Assembly (NCBI GenBank): GCA_006538405.1
Contig: BJKQ01000010.1
Location: forward strand, 1,798,001-1,862,000
DNA: 64,000 nucleotides
Reading direction: 5' to 3'
From: Hansfordia pulvinata
Taxonomy: Eukaryota; Ascomycota; Sordariomycetes; Xylariales
Part shown: piece after piece, positions 10,500 through 20,821 of the stretch
Position numbering within the stretch: the stretch's first letter is position 1
Layout of the letters: each line of letters opens with the position of its first letter
The notes under the pieces: model-generated
Told to the model about the DNA's origin: nothing
The model's input: only the letters and a program-made list of their open reading frames with translations
Databases searched by the model: none
Position numbers and translations under genes: made by a program

Positions 10500-12753
10500 T
10501 TTTCCAGCGTCGTTCTGTTTTTTTTTTTTTTTTCACATAGATCCGATAGACTACCCGGTACATGCCCAAGATAGATAGCAAGCCGACAATCATGCTCTTG
10601 TCTCTCACCAGCTTTCATTCGTAGCGAAAAAGAAAAGAAAAAGACCAAGACGGGAAGCGAGGGAAAGGAGAGCTCTCGCTTGGACATTTTTCTGACTGGA
10701 CAAGTCTGTGCTGCAAGCTGACAAGCCAAACAAGAGAAAAGATAGGACGGGAACAACGCCTTTCGCCAGAGATCCGATGACGACTCCGAGTGACCAAGAC
10801 AGCGAGAGCGTGGCGCCGGCTTGAGCCCGAGGAGTGTCCCCCACCACTGCCCCGGGTGGGCGATGACGACAATGCGAGAAAGAGAGAGAGAGAGAGACAG
10901 GTCACATGCGACCACGCGCGGTAGAGGCGGCCAACCAGGTCCAACTCAGCGTGCGCCGATCCCCCCCCGCTTGTGACAGCCGCCACACAATGGCCTTGTT
11001 CTTATTCAGAGAGTGGAGTTTGAGGGGGGGGGGAAAGCAAGTGGGCGCCCCTTTGTGAGGCAGCCTGGCTTAGCCTGGCCCCCCTTTTCCTCCCCCCCTC
11101 GCCATGAATACCTCCCGCACCAGCACGAGGAAGAGAGACGGCTTCGATCCGCCCGTCTGGTAGTGGTAGTGGGAGAGGAAGAGGCTACTGGATCTCGGTT
11201 CTCGTTTTCTCTCGTCACCCGTACCAACCAACACCCCAGGATCCCCTGCCATGGCCCCGGCCGTGTGTCTCTGGCGCTGGCGAGTCAGCCGCGGCGAGAT
11301 CCCAAGTTTCCATCCTGTTGGGTCATTCCTAGCGCGTCATGTGGCAATGATATTGGGGGGGAGAGACTTCTTGCCCAAGAGCCAACTCGTCTGCAAGCGG
11401 CGGCCTCGCCCGTCCGTCAAAAGGGGTTGAAACCGGGTAACAAAGTTGGAATGGCGTTCCTGGAGCCCTGGGTCTGACCTTGTTTTTCCCACCCAGGGCC
11501 TACGACACCAATCACATCTCATGCGGGGTAGGTCGATGACTGCAGAGCTGCTACGAGAGGCGCCGTCTTCGTCGTCGTCGTCGTCGTTGTCGTGGAAGCC
11601 CCCTCCCCGGGAGGCCATCAGTGAGATCCAAGAGGAGAGAAGAGGGAGATGGGGCTTGCCGTGAACGCCGAGACCGAGACTCCCAAGCGTGGCTCGCGTG
11701 CGTGTAAAGCCCGTTGGGCAGGTAGTGCAAATGTCGTCTCTGCCCATTCTCATCAGACTGGGCCTGGTCTCTGGCTTCTGGCAGTGTATCCCACGTGGAC
11801 GGACGGACGGACATACTCGTCGTACGGACAGACAGACATGATCCCTGCAACGAACAGAAGATTAGCCTCGCCGTTGCCCGTCCGCACCGGCCGTACGAGT
11901 GCACAGGCTTCCCCCGTGTCTTGTCTCAATTAAGCACCGGATCTCTGTGCCACTGTCCAACCGTCGCGAGGAGCCTCCCCCGGCTGCGAGTAGGAAGCGA
12001 TGGTTTCTTCTGCTCTCTCTCTTCCCGGCCGCTCGGGAGCAATGACGACAGCAGCGAGCGTCTCCCGGGCGGCACCAGCACGCATCTAGCTGCTTTCACT
12101 GGTGGGGGAAGAAATGCTTGCCGATCGCAGCCTCCGCGATCCGACGCGGCGGAGGGGGGGGGGGCGGTGCTGAGCATTGAGGCTCCCTCCCTCCCTCCAT
12201 CCCTGCCCCGGGCATCGGCTACCTGACCCCGGGGATTTTTCGACAGACACCCGCGTAGACGGCCTCGCCAAAGGAATGAGCCATCGCCCACCGTCCCCTC
12301 GCTGCGTTGGTCCCAAGAGGGTGTGTGTATGTGTGTGTGTGTGTGAGTGTGAAGGGGGGGCCGGCAGAAAAGGGCCCCACACAAGGGGGCGCTGGGTTGG
12401 CGTGGGCCGGACCCCGGCTTACCGAAGGCGACGGACAAGATCCAAAAAACAAGTTTCTGGCTCTCAAGCCACCCACCCCTCCCTCCATCTCAGCACACAC
12501 CTCCCGACAGGCAAGCCCGCCACACCTTTTCTGGTGGGAAAAAAAAAAAGGAGGGCGGCAACTCGAACGATGGCATTCCAGGGGGGGAGGGGGCTTATGA
12601 TCTCATACTCCAGGACCACAACGTCATAACTCACCCGATTCCTGGTGTGCGTGGTGTGGCTGAACGGATGTTTTTGCAACCTATCTTCGTCGATTAACTC
12701 GTCAGGGGAAGAGGGGGAGGGCAGCTTCCTGCGGGACCGCCTCCTCGGGTGGA
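10500..12753. other. Intergenic region, no gene seen
   Basis: Holds the 3' flank of the nucleoside-hydrolase-like gene (T run at 10517-10533) and a long upstream region of the Gly-rich repeat protein. Features seen are GA repeats (10873-10897), G runs (11024, 12156, 12354), GGAC repeats (11798-11812) and a GT repeat (12320-12345). No open frame shows a domain. Confidence 0.6.
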
Positions 12754-12760
12754 TATATAA
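12754..12760 (+). promoter_or_regulatory. TATA box of the Gly-rich repeat protein gene
   Basis: TATATAA followed by AGGGCGG lies about 300 bp upstream of the ATG at 13064. Downstream comes a CT-rich stretch (12882-12909) and a leader of CAA/CAC repeats (12960-13000). TATA plus CT tract plus CAA-rich leader is typical of strongly expressed or inducible filamentous-fungal genes. Confidence 0.65.
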
Positions 12761-13063
12761 AGGGCGGACGACATAGCCTCCCCTGCAGGTCTTGTGTGTG
12801 GTATTCCAACAGGACAGACATCACAGACCAGCGAGAAGCATCAGATATCCGATACAACACATAGAACCATCTCAAGAGACTTCTCTCTCTTTCTCTCTCT
12901 CTCTCTCTTCCGCATCATCATCACCACCACTTTCAGTTCCATCTCTTTCTACAAAAAACACACACACAACAACAACAACAACAACAACAACACGAACACA
13001 CACGCAACGTCTTCAACCCCCACAAGCGCAACAAACACCAACAGACGAAACAAAAAAAAAACC

Positions 13064-13495
13064 ATGTCGAGCAACGGCGGACTCCTCGGCGGGCTGGCGG
13101 GCGGCCTGGACAACGTGCTGACGGGCGGCGAGCAGGCCAAGGGGCAGGGGGGCCTGCTGGGCGGGGTGACGGGGGCGGTCGGCGGGGTCACGCAGGGCGT
13201 CGGCTCGGCCGTCAACGACACGGGCCGCGGGCTCGGCGGCGCCGTCGGCCAGACCACCCAGGGCCTGGGCAGCGCCGTCGGGCAGACCACCCAGGGCGTC
13301 GGCCGCGGCGTCGGCGGGCTGACCAGCCAGGTCGGCGGCACCGTCGGCGGAGTCACGGGCGGCCTGGGCGGCCAGCAGCAGCAGCAGCCGCTGAAGAAGC
13401 AGACTCAGCAGCAGGTCCCGCGTCAGGGCGGCGGTCTGCCCCAGCAGCAGGCTAAGAAGCAGGACGGCGCCTTCAAGGGGTACGGCGTCTTCTGA
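13064..13495 (+). CDS. Small Gly-rich protein with 11-residue repeats
   Basis: Single exon, 143 residues, ATG in context AACCATGT. I do not recognise a named family. The middle is made of 11-residue repeats beginning at G45, G56, G67 and G78, of the type GLGSAVGQTTQ, with a shorter divergent copy after that. This spacing allows an amphipathic 3-11 helix, as in LEA group 3 proteins, apolipoproteins and lipid-droplet-binding proteins, so a membrane-surface or desiccation/stress role is possible by analogy only. The N-terminus is Gly/Leu-rich and the C-terminus is Gln/Lys-rich with poly-Q, ending KGYGVF. It has no signal peptide and no cysteine. The TATA box, CT tract and long leader suggest strong regulated expression. 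Confidence 0.75.
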   Translation: MSSNGGLLGGLAGGLDNVLTGGEQAKGQGGLLGGVTGAVGGVTQGVGSAVNDTGRGLGGAVGQTTQGLGSAVGQTTQGVGRGVGGLTSQVGGTVGGVTGGLGGQQQQQPLKKQTQQQVPRQGGGLPQQQAKKQDGAFKGYGVF

Positions 13496-15297
13496 TCGCG
13501 CCGTGGCTTTGCCATCGCCTTGGTTTCTTTTTCCTTTTTCCTCTGTTTTTCCCTCCTCCCAATCCGCGGGCCTCGCTGCGACGCCACCCACGGGGGAGAT
13601 ATCTGTAAGAGTTAGCTGTATGAAGTAACAATGAGAAACGACGTTTTTTTTTCTTCGCCCGAGATGGAACCCTTATTGATCTCCTGACCTCGAAAAAACA
13701 CTTTTCTGAAATCGATCCCAAGACATCCACGGATCCCCCTTTCTCCCCTTGTCTTCAGTGATATACTGTGCTCATGGACGGAGCTACACAAGCCGCCGTT
13801 GCGTGCTCTAAAAGCTAAAGTGAGAGGGGGTACACAGCAGACGTTGGCTGATCTAAGAGATCTGTCACACCGAGCCACCGTAACACGCGCGCCCAGGGGC
13901 AAGAAAGCTCGCACAGCATGCGGCAGGACGGTTGGACGGGCGCACAAGGGGAAAGGAACGAGGAAGCCAAAAAAGAACAGCCAAGGGCGGAGGCGGAGGA
14001 CTCGAGAAACCATGGCAATAGACCCTGACCGGTTTGTTCCTCGACCACGAAGCCAGAAACGAAAGCCACCGTCCCCGAGGCCAGAGAGGACCGCGCTGCG
14101 CTGGCTCGAGGCGGCACAAGCGCACACCCTGGCTGGCGGCCCTGGTTCGTGCGACTGACAACGGGGGCTTGCGGGGGGCGGGAGCCAATGCCCGTCTCCT
14201 GCCCGATGGGTGCGAGTACTGCTCACCCGCCCCAGCAAGATCCCTGGGATCCTCCCCCCAAGCCTGCCGCGCCGTTAACCCGCCGCGGGGTACTCTTGGG
14301 AAGCACTCGTACCACGTCCAGCCGCCGTGCTGGGGGCCTACCTGGCTGGGGGGCGTCCGCCGGCCCCTGCCGGCGTGGTCAGGGGCGGTAGACCCCGCTG
14401 TCGTCTCTCCCGTGCCGCCCGTCTTTCATCCCCTGGGATCTCTGCCGCTTCTACTCCTAGGCGCGGCAGGATAACCGACGGGGAACAACCACGGGGCATA
14501 GTCTCCTCTTCGTTATGCGTCGGGAGGGCAGGAGGCTCGAGAGTAGAAAAGCGATTGGCGGGTAAAGAAATCAGGAACAAAAGGAGAGAGAAGGGGGAGA
14601 GAGGGGGCAACTCAGCTCTCGGGCAGTGGCAGACGCAATATTCCGGCGTCGCATCGGCTCATCAACCCGGCCTCGTCGCCCTGATGCCACTCTTTGACTC
14701 TTGAACAATGCGGCGCATGTCGGAACCCGTGTGTGGTGGACTCTGCAGAGCTGCGGCGACTCGATGCGCCCTTTCGCAGCGTCCCAAGCAACTGACATCT
14801 GCACGTCACTGTTTTGGGGGATTTGCGGCCACGGTCGTGTGCGACGCGATGCCGCCGGGCGGGCCTCGACCAAGCTGCAGGGACCATCCCGATGTGACGC
14901 CGACGCCCGCATCGCGATCTTGCACCATGTCAGCTCCACCACCATTGCAGGCATATCACTCCCGCATCATGATCGTACGGCCTTCTGAGTACGTACTCGT
15001 AGCAGTCAGTTGCTGGTCACCCTGGCTCGACTCTCACTGTTGCCCAATGACATCAGTCGCTGTCGATGCTGCTGCTCCTCGCTTGTTCACTGATGCGCAC
15101 TCCTGGGCTGAGCTGAATGGCTGATATGCTCTCATACAGATACAAAATAGATAGTGCAAGCACGTACACGCTCGATGCTGGAAGAAAATGCCCTTTGCTG
15201 GTCCCAAACGCCGTATATGCCATGATGAAGGAGAGAAACGCGAGATGCACTGGGACCGAATGCCTCGCGGCCTCGGCATGCATGGTCAACAATGGTC
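13496..15297. other. Convergent intergenic region, no gene seen
   Basis: Lies between the 3' ends of the Gly-rich protein gene (+) and VPS41 (-). Several short open frames have no domain and no plausible splice partners. One TACTCGTA octamer lies at 14994-15001. Confidence 0.6.
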
Positions 15298-18200
15298 TCA
15301 TGCGATACTGCCCTGCACGGTCTCCATCTTTCGCAGACACACAGGACAGCCGCTATCGATCTTGTCCCGTAGCAGGCGCGCATGCGTGACTTTGCTCCCG
15401 ACAAAACGACCACCTCGCATCCGATCTTCCCCCTCTTCGTCCCCGTCGCTGGGAACGCGGTTGATCCCCAACAGCGATGGGTCATGAGTCTGGCCCGGGT
15501 GCAGTGTCTCAAGCAAGTGGCCAGTGTGAAAGACATGGCCACAGACAAACCCAACAAGGGCTTCAGTCTCCCACTCCGTGAAGGGTGAGTGGCACTGTGC
15601 GCAGTGGCCCGGCAAGGCCTCTCTGTGCGAGTGGCCGGGCTGCTCATGCGGCCCCTCGTGCAAATGACCCGGCGGCGTCGTGACCTGGCCTTGGGCGGAC
15701 GCAAGGACCGCATCTGAACCGCTGTTGCTGGTCACTGTGGGCACCTCGTGTGTCTCGACGTCCGTGTGAGCAGCCTCCTGAACCCTGACGTCAAACTTGA
15801 TTCCCTTCTGTTGACCAGACCGGAGAAGGGATTGTGCTGCCGCGACCTCGGAGTGCAGGACACGTGCCACGCCCGACGAGATGCTGTGCTGGATCTCGTG
15901 CTCCTTCATTATGTGCCGTATTCCCTCTCGCAACCCGGGGATCTCCAGTCCTTCGGGGATGCGGCGCACAAGTGTGATGGGGTTGATCGCCGTCCCCACC
16001 TCTTCAAGCAGGCCCCGGATAAAGCGCGGCTTATCCATGCTATAGTTAAGCAGGTCTTCCCAGAGATCAGGGTCATCCTGCTCCTTTGCAAAGGTAATGG
16101 CCTGCGAGACATCGGCGAGCCGATCGATGATGAGGTAGAGGGCCCTCTTCATCTGGCCGGTCTTGGAGTAGAGGTAGACCAGCTCGGGGATGAAGTTGGC
16201 GGCCTCGCATTCGTGCACCGCCTTCTCGAACTGGTAAGACGTCGACACCTTGAGGAAATCCATCAGGAGTCCACGGTCAAACAGCACGAAAATGGCAATG
16301 GCCAGATCGGCAAAATCGTCAACCAGCGATATCGACTCATCAACAGGTCTCTCCCGGTACCGCTGCCAGAGCGCCTTGAAGTAGAAGTAAATGTACGCGT
16401 TCAGCTCCTTTCGCTCGAGCTGCCGCACCACCGTCGACGGCGGGATCAGCCCACGCTCTGCCTCGTCGGCGAGCAGTGTGATGGCCTCTTCGGTTGCCTC
16501 GGCTAGCTCTGCAGGGGTCATGTGCCGAGCTTCTGATTGCGGGACCCGAAGCGCAATGAAGCTGGGGACGTCGTCGGTCACTGCGTCTGCGAGGTGGTTA
16601 TCTCTTATCAACCGCATGACAGAGTCGGCATCCTGCAGCTTGATGAAGCACTTCAGTGCTTCGCGATATCGCCCATCGGTCTCGTACAGCTTGGCCAGGC
16701 TCTCCGTCACAATGCGCCAGTCGCGACCCTTCTCGCCGTCCTCGATACTGTCCTCTCTCACGTCCCGGAACTTCAGCTGGTTCTCGAGGGCCGTGATGAC
16801 CTCGCGAACATCAAACAGATCCGTGCCCCAGAGCTCCAGGAGCTCTCTGAAGCGTGGCTTGTCCGTCTGGATGTAGTGGCCCAGTACTACTTCGTAGACC
16901 GTTCCGGGTAGCGGGGGGTGCATGGGCTCGGATGGGATGAAATTGACGATGGCGTCGAATTGTTCAGCGCCGGCAAACGTGTAGATCCATTTCTCCCAGC
17001 GATCTGGCGTGTTGACGACTTTCGCTATGACTTGCGCGGCTCGACGCCATTCGCCCTCGTCGACCAGCTCTTGAACCCAGAGCTCGCCTATCCGCCGTTT
17101 TTCCTGCTCTGCCGACGAATGGAAAACTCGCAGGTGTGCATCGGCCACCGAAGAGCTGTCGTCGAAGAAATCGTCCACGTGTGGCGGCTTGCGATCTGGT
17201 GTCGATGGTTTGCCTTCATGAGCCGGCTCGGGGGCAGAGTTCACGATTCCCGGGTGCTCGTCCAACAGCTCCCACGCGTCCTTATACTTCTCGTGCTCCA
17301 CAAGCCAGGCCAAATGATCCCCCAAGTCTCGTTGAGTGGCCAGGATACAATCGTACAGACTGTGGATGAATATTTTGGCGCCTGGCTTCACGAGCTCGGG
17401 ATGGACGCTCTGCACCGCTGGCTTGGGAGCTCTGAGGCTCCCGGTTGGGTTCGAGATCTTGGAACCTGACGCTGCATCATTGCTGTCCCTGCTCCTGATA
17501 CTGGCACCCGAATTGAATAGCGATTTAGGGTTGATAGCGGCATTCCACATTTCGGAGCCAATGCCCGCCAGGGCGTCCAAGGCGCCACGAGATGCAACCA
17601 CAGAGGCTGCACGATCGGCGGGCAGCACTGCGAGGTGGTAGTCATTTGACGACATCTGCTCGAAGCGACTCACGGTCAGGCCATCCTTGTCGACCTCGGC
17701 CTGAGAGGTCAAGTCGATGAGCCTCAGCTCCGGAGGCTGCGCTTTCAGACGGCGACGGCGACCACCTGTAGGCTCGCTCCCACCTGACGCAGTCGAGCTC
17801 GAGGGCTTGTGGGTTTTGGACGTCTTCCCGTCGTCTCCCTTCCCATTCTCATTCTCGCCGTTGTCGCTGTCATCCGGCTGGCAGTACGCGAGCACCAGAA
17901 GCAGGTTCTGGGTGTACAGTGAGATTCCCGAAATGATGCAATCCATGCGCAGACTGTGGCTCGGGTTAGCGATGTGAAGGAACGTGACCTGCTGGAAGCA
18001 TGGACTGACATCTTGACGATTTCTGCTCTCCCCACTGATTTCTCGCCTACATGCTTCCCTGTGCCGATCGAGCCGGGATGGACATGTATGATCCAAATCG
18101 TCCCACCCCAGCCCACGAGAAGTCGTTCGATCTGTTTACTGGACTGCAGTGCTTGCTGTCGGAGCCGGTTCGTGGCGGGCGAGGATGGGGCAGACGATTG

Positions 18201-19540
18201 CGGGGGCTGGCTGTGCTTCGCGTCGCTGCTAAAAGATTGTTCGTCAATCCATTCCACCCGGCCCTTCCAAGCGCTTGCCATTTGATCCCATTCATCAGTC
18301 TGTGGCCGGTCAATGTGGCCGATGCGCTTCCAAGCGTCCTCGGAATCAGCGCTGTCCAGGTGCAATTTGGAGCGCATGATCTTGATACCATGCTCGTTGA
18401 GCCACACGACGTACTTGCCGGACGTAGACCACTTGATACTACTGATCATGCCCTCCCCCGAATGCAGAATGGAATCCTTGCCGGTATTGGTACCCAAGCC
18501 CATGGTGCCCAGCCATCCTGAAGCAGCGGCAGCTGCCGTCCCAACCGTGGAAGACGTACTCTCGCCGCGAGGCGCGCCCACGGTCAGGACCAAGCTGCCA
18601 GCATTACCGCCGGATAGATAGGTTCGATCGTTCTTGAAATCGGGGACAGCGCGACTGCGTGGACCGGGCGAGCGAAATTCCTCCGTTGAACGTCTCTGTG
18701 ATCTAGCAGGTTCAGGACATATACAGTGCCGTCCATGGAAGATGTTGCGACGTGAATGTTGTTGGATGGGATGTTTGGCACTGGCTGTAGCTCGCGTCGC
18801 TTCCTCTGGCCGGCGGGAGGGGCATTGGACTGCTTGGACGACGGGCGGTCGTGAGTCTGCGACGCGGCCCGTGCAACAGCCTCGGGCTTGAGAGTGGTGG
18901 GCACCGGCGGCGGCGGGCATGGCGATATCGAGATTGACGTGATCGGGGCCTTGTGGGGGTTGTAGGCTATAAGACTTTGGAAGGTGGGCAGTTGTATGAC
19001 ATGCTGGAACCAATTAGCCAGGTGGTGTTGGGCAGATCTGAGAGGGACTTACGACGATGCCCAGGGCTGTGCCAGCGATCATCTTGTCGCCCGCGACCAG
19101 CAGGGAACTGGTGGCATCGCCGCCCCTGTAAATCGGGCTGAGATGCTGGGTGAGGCGAGCGTATTTCAGTTTTGGTTCTTCTTCCTCTTCCTCGTCGTCA
19201 TCTTCGTCCTCGTCGTCCTCCTCTTCGTCCTCGTCGTCCTCATCTTCATCTTCATCCTCATCCTCTTCCTCCTCTTCTCCTCGCTCGTCGTCTTCGAGGC
19301 CTTCTGCGTTGTCGATGTCGTCCGCTATGCTCTTACTGTCGACTTTTGCTTCGTCTTTCTTGCTATTTCTAGCCTCGGGGCCACCCCGTTCTCTGATTCT
19401 TGCGCGACACCTTCAACCGTCGAGCCTTCACCGGTCTGGTCCTCGGCTACCTGGGTTGACGGCAAATTAGACCCAGGCTCGGATTGGCGGTCGTCCGACG
19501 CAGCATCGCTGTCACGGGGCTTCGTACTCGCGTCGGTCAT
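15298..19540 (-). CDS. vps41: Vacuolar protein sorting protein 41 (HOPS subunit), two apparent frameshifts
   Basis: Vps41 is the HOPS tethering subunit that acts in fusion at late endosomes and vacuoles and in the AP-3 route. Exons on the minus strand: 19540-19053, 19003-18010, 17953-15298. Introns are 49 nt (19004-19052) and 56 nt (17954-18009, GTCAGT...CTAAC...CACAG). The product has an acidic N-terminus, then EEPKLKYARLTQHLSPIYRGGDATS, a beta-propeller region, a clathrin-heavy-chain-repeat helical region, and a C-terminal RING-H2 (CAQCHSPF...CGHVFH...GCPVC). Two places need one extra base to keep the conserved frame: a CCCC run at 18642-18645 (ALSP to DFKNDRTYLSGG) and probably a CCCC run at 19387-19390 near the start. 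With both restored the gene would encode about 1379 residues. The N-terminal shift could instead be a roughly 107-nt intron. The intact 880-residue last exon argues for sequence errors rather than a dead gene. Confidence 0.93.
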
Positions 19541-20821
19541 GGCAGGCAGAGCGGCGGGCTTGGCGCCAGCATGATCCGACGTCGGCTATAAGCAGATGCC
19601 CCGAAGAGGGTAGCGACGGTGCGCGTCGTGGCGAGGGAAGCGTCGCTGTGGACAAGGTGGAGTTCGGGCAGGGAGGGTAGTAGCGAGCGTGTCGTCGAGG
19701 GTGGCGTGGGAAGCGATCGTCTGCGAAGGTGGGCGACAACGTCGGGGCTGGAGGTAGTGGTGGAGGTGAGTGGTGATAGCTGCACGGCTGGGCGCAAGGG
19801 ACGGGAGCTTGGCCCGAAGCGCGCGCAATCTGGATGGATGGATGGATGGATGGATGGAATTGGACTTGGAGCTGTCGCCGCCGCCCTTGCGGGCGCTCCA
19901 GCCAAGCGCGGCCCAGCACGTCTACGTCACTCCACGGCTGAGGTAGGCGAATGACCCTGTGACAGTGCTTTTACGGGGGTCAGTGGGTTAGATGCACTGT
20001 AACTCAGCTTGCGCCGGCGCGCTTGCCCGCCACGCCCGCCTTTACCTGGCGTGCCTGGGCGCTTGCCACGAGACATCCATGTACGAGAGGTACGAACAGG
20101 ACGAAGTGCAGATGCCAGGCCAGATCAATGTCGGTACTTTCCAGTACTCCAGGAAAGCACCTCAAAGGCGGAGAGAAGGAGTAGAGCTCGGCTTTGGGAA
20201 AGTACCTACCCTGATCCATCTCACTTGAGAGGTTCCGCCCATTCGCATCTATGGGCCAATCAATACCGGCATAGCCCCGGCCCCAGCTGCCCCTCGTGCC
20301 CGCCGCATCGACGGCCACAGCGAAAGCCAGGGCTGCCGATCCGGAACCGCGTCTGCTCCGGCTCGTGGCTGGAGGCGCGTTTGTGTGCGATTCGACTCGA
20401 CCAACGAAACGGCAGTTGCAGGTCAGCACAGCTCTGCAGCATCCTGGAGTCTCGGGGCAGGTGCGCTGGTTGCCCTCGTTCGAAATTGACCCTCGCCGAC
20501 AAAGCTTCATTTTGCCCACACACAGAAGCAACAGACCCGACGTGACGGGGATTGCCGCAGTTCCTCGCCACACTCTGTGCCGCCAGTCACTATTCACTGT
20601 TTAGTTCCCCAGATCCACGCCCATGCCATCTCTTCTTACCACAGCCCGCGCTATCTGAAGTCCTCCCATTCGTGCGCACATGGTGGCCACGGCATGAGCA
20701 CGCCGACCTGTCCCCGCAACGACTTGCCGCGCGTCTCATCTGTTGATCCGGATGCCCTCAGCCCGCAGCCCTTTTCGCAATTCGGCACGTCTCTGATGGA
20801 CTGCCACTCTCTGCCGCTGCC
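19541..20821. promoter_or_regulatory. Shared upstream region of VPS41 and APC1
   Basis: A 1.28-kb divergent intergenic region. It contains a GGAT repeat (about 19831-19858). No TATA box is clear. Open frames inside it are short and without domains, and probably reflect the GC-rich composition. Confidence 0.6.

Noticed and set aside
12794..13063. N-terminal extension of the Gly-rich protein frame
   Set aside because: It has no ATG (only TTG/GTG-type starts can open it), and the CT- and CAA-rich sequence is a typical leader; ATG 13064 has good context.
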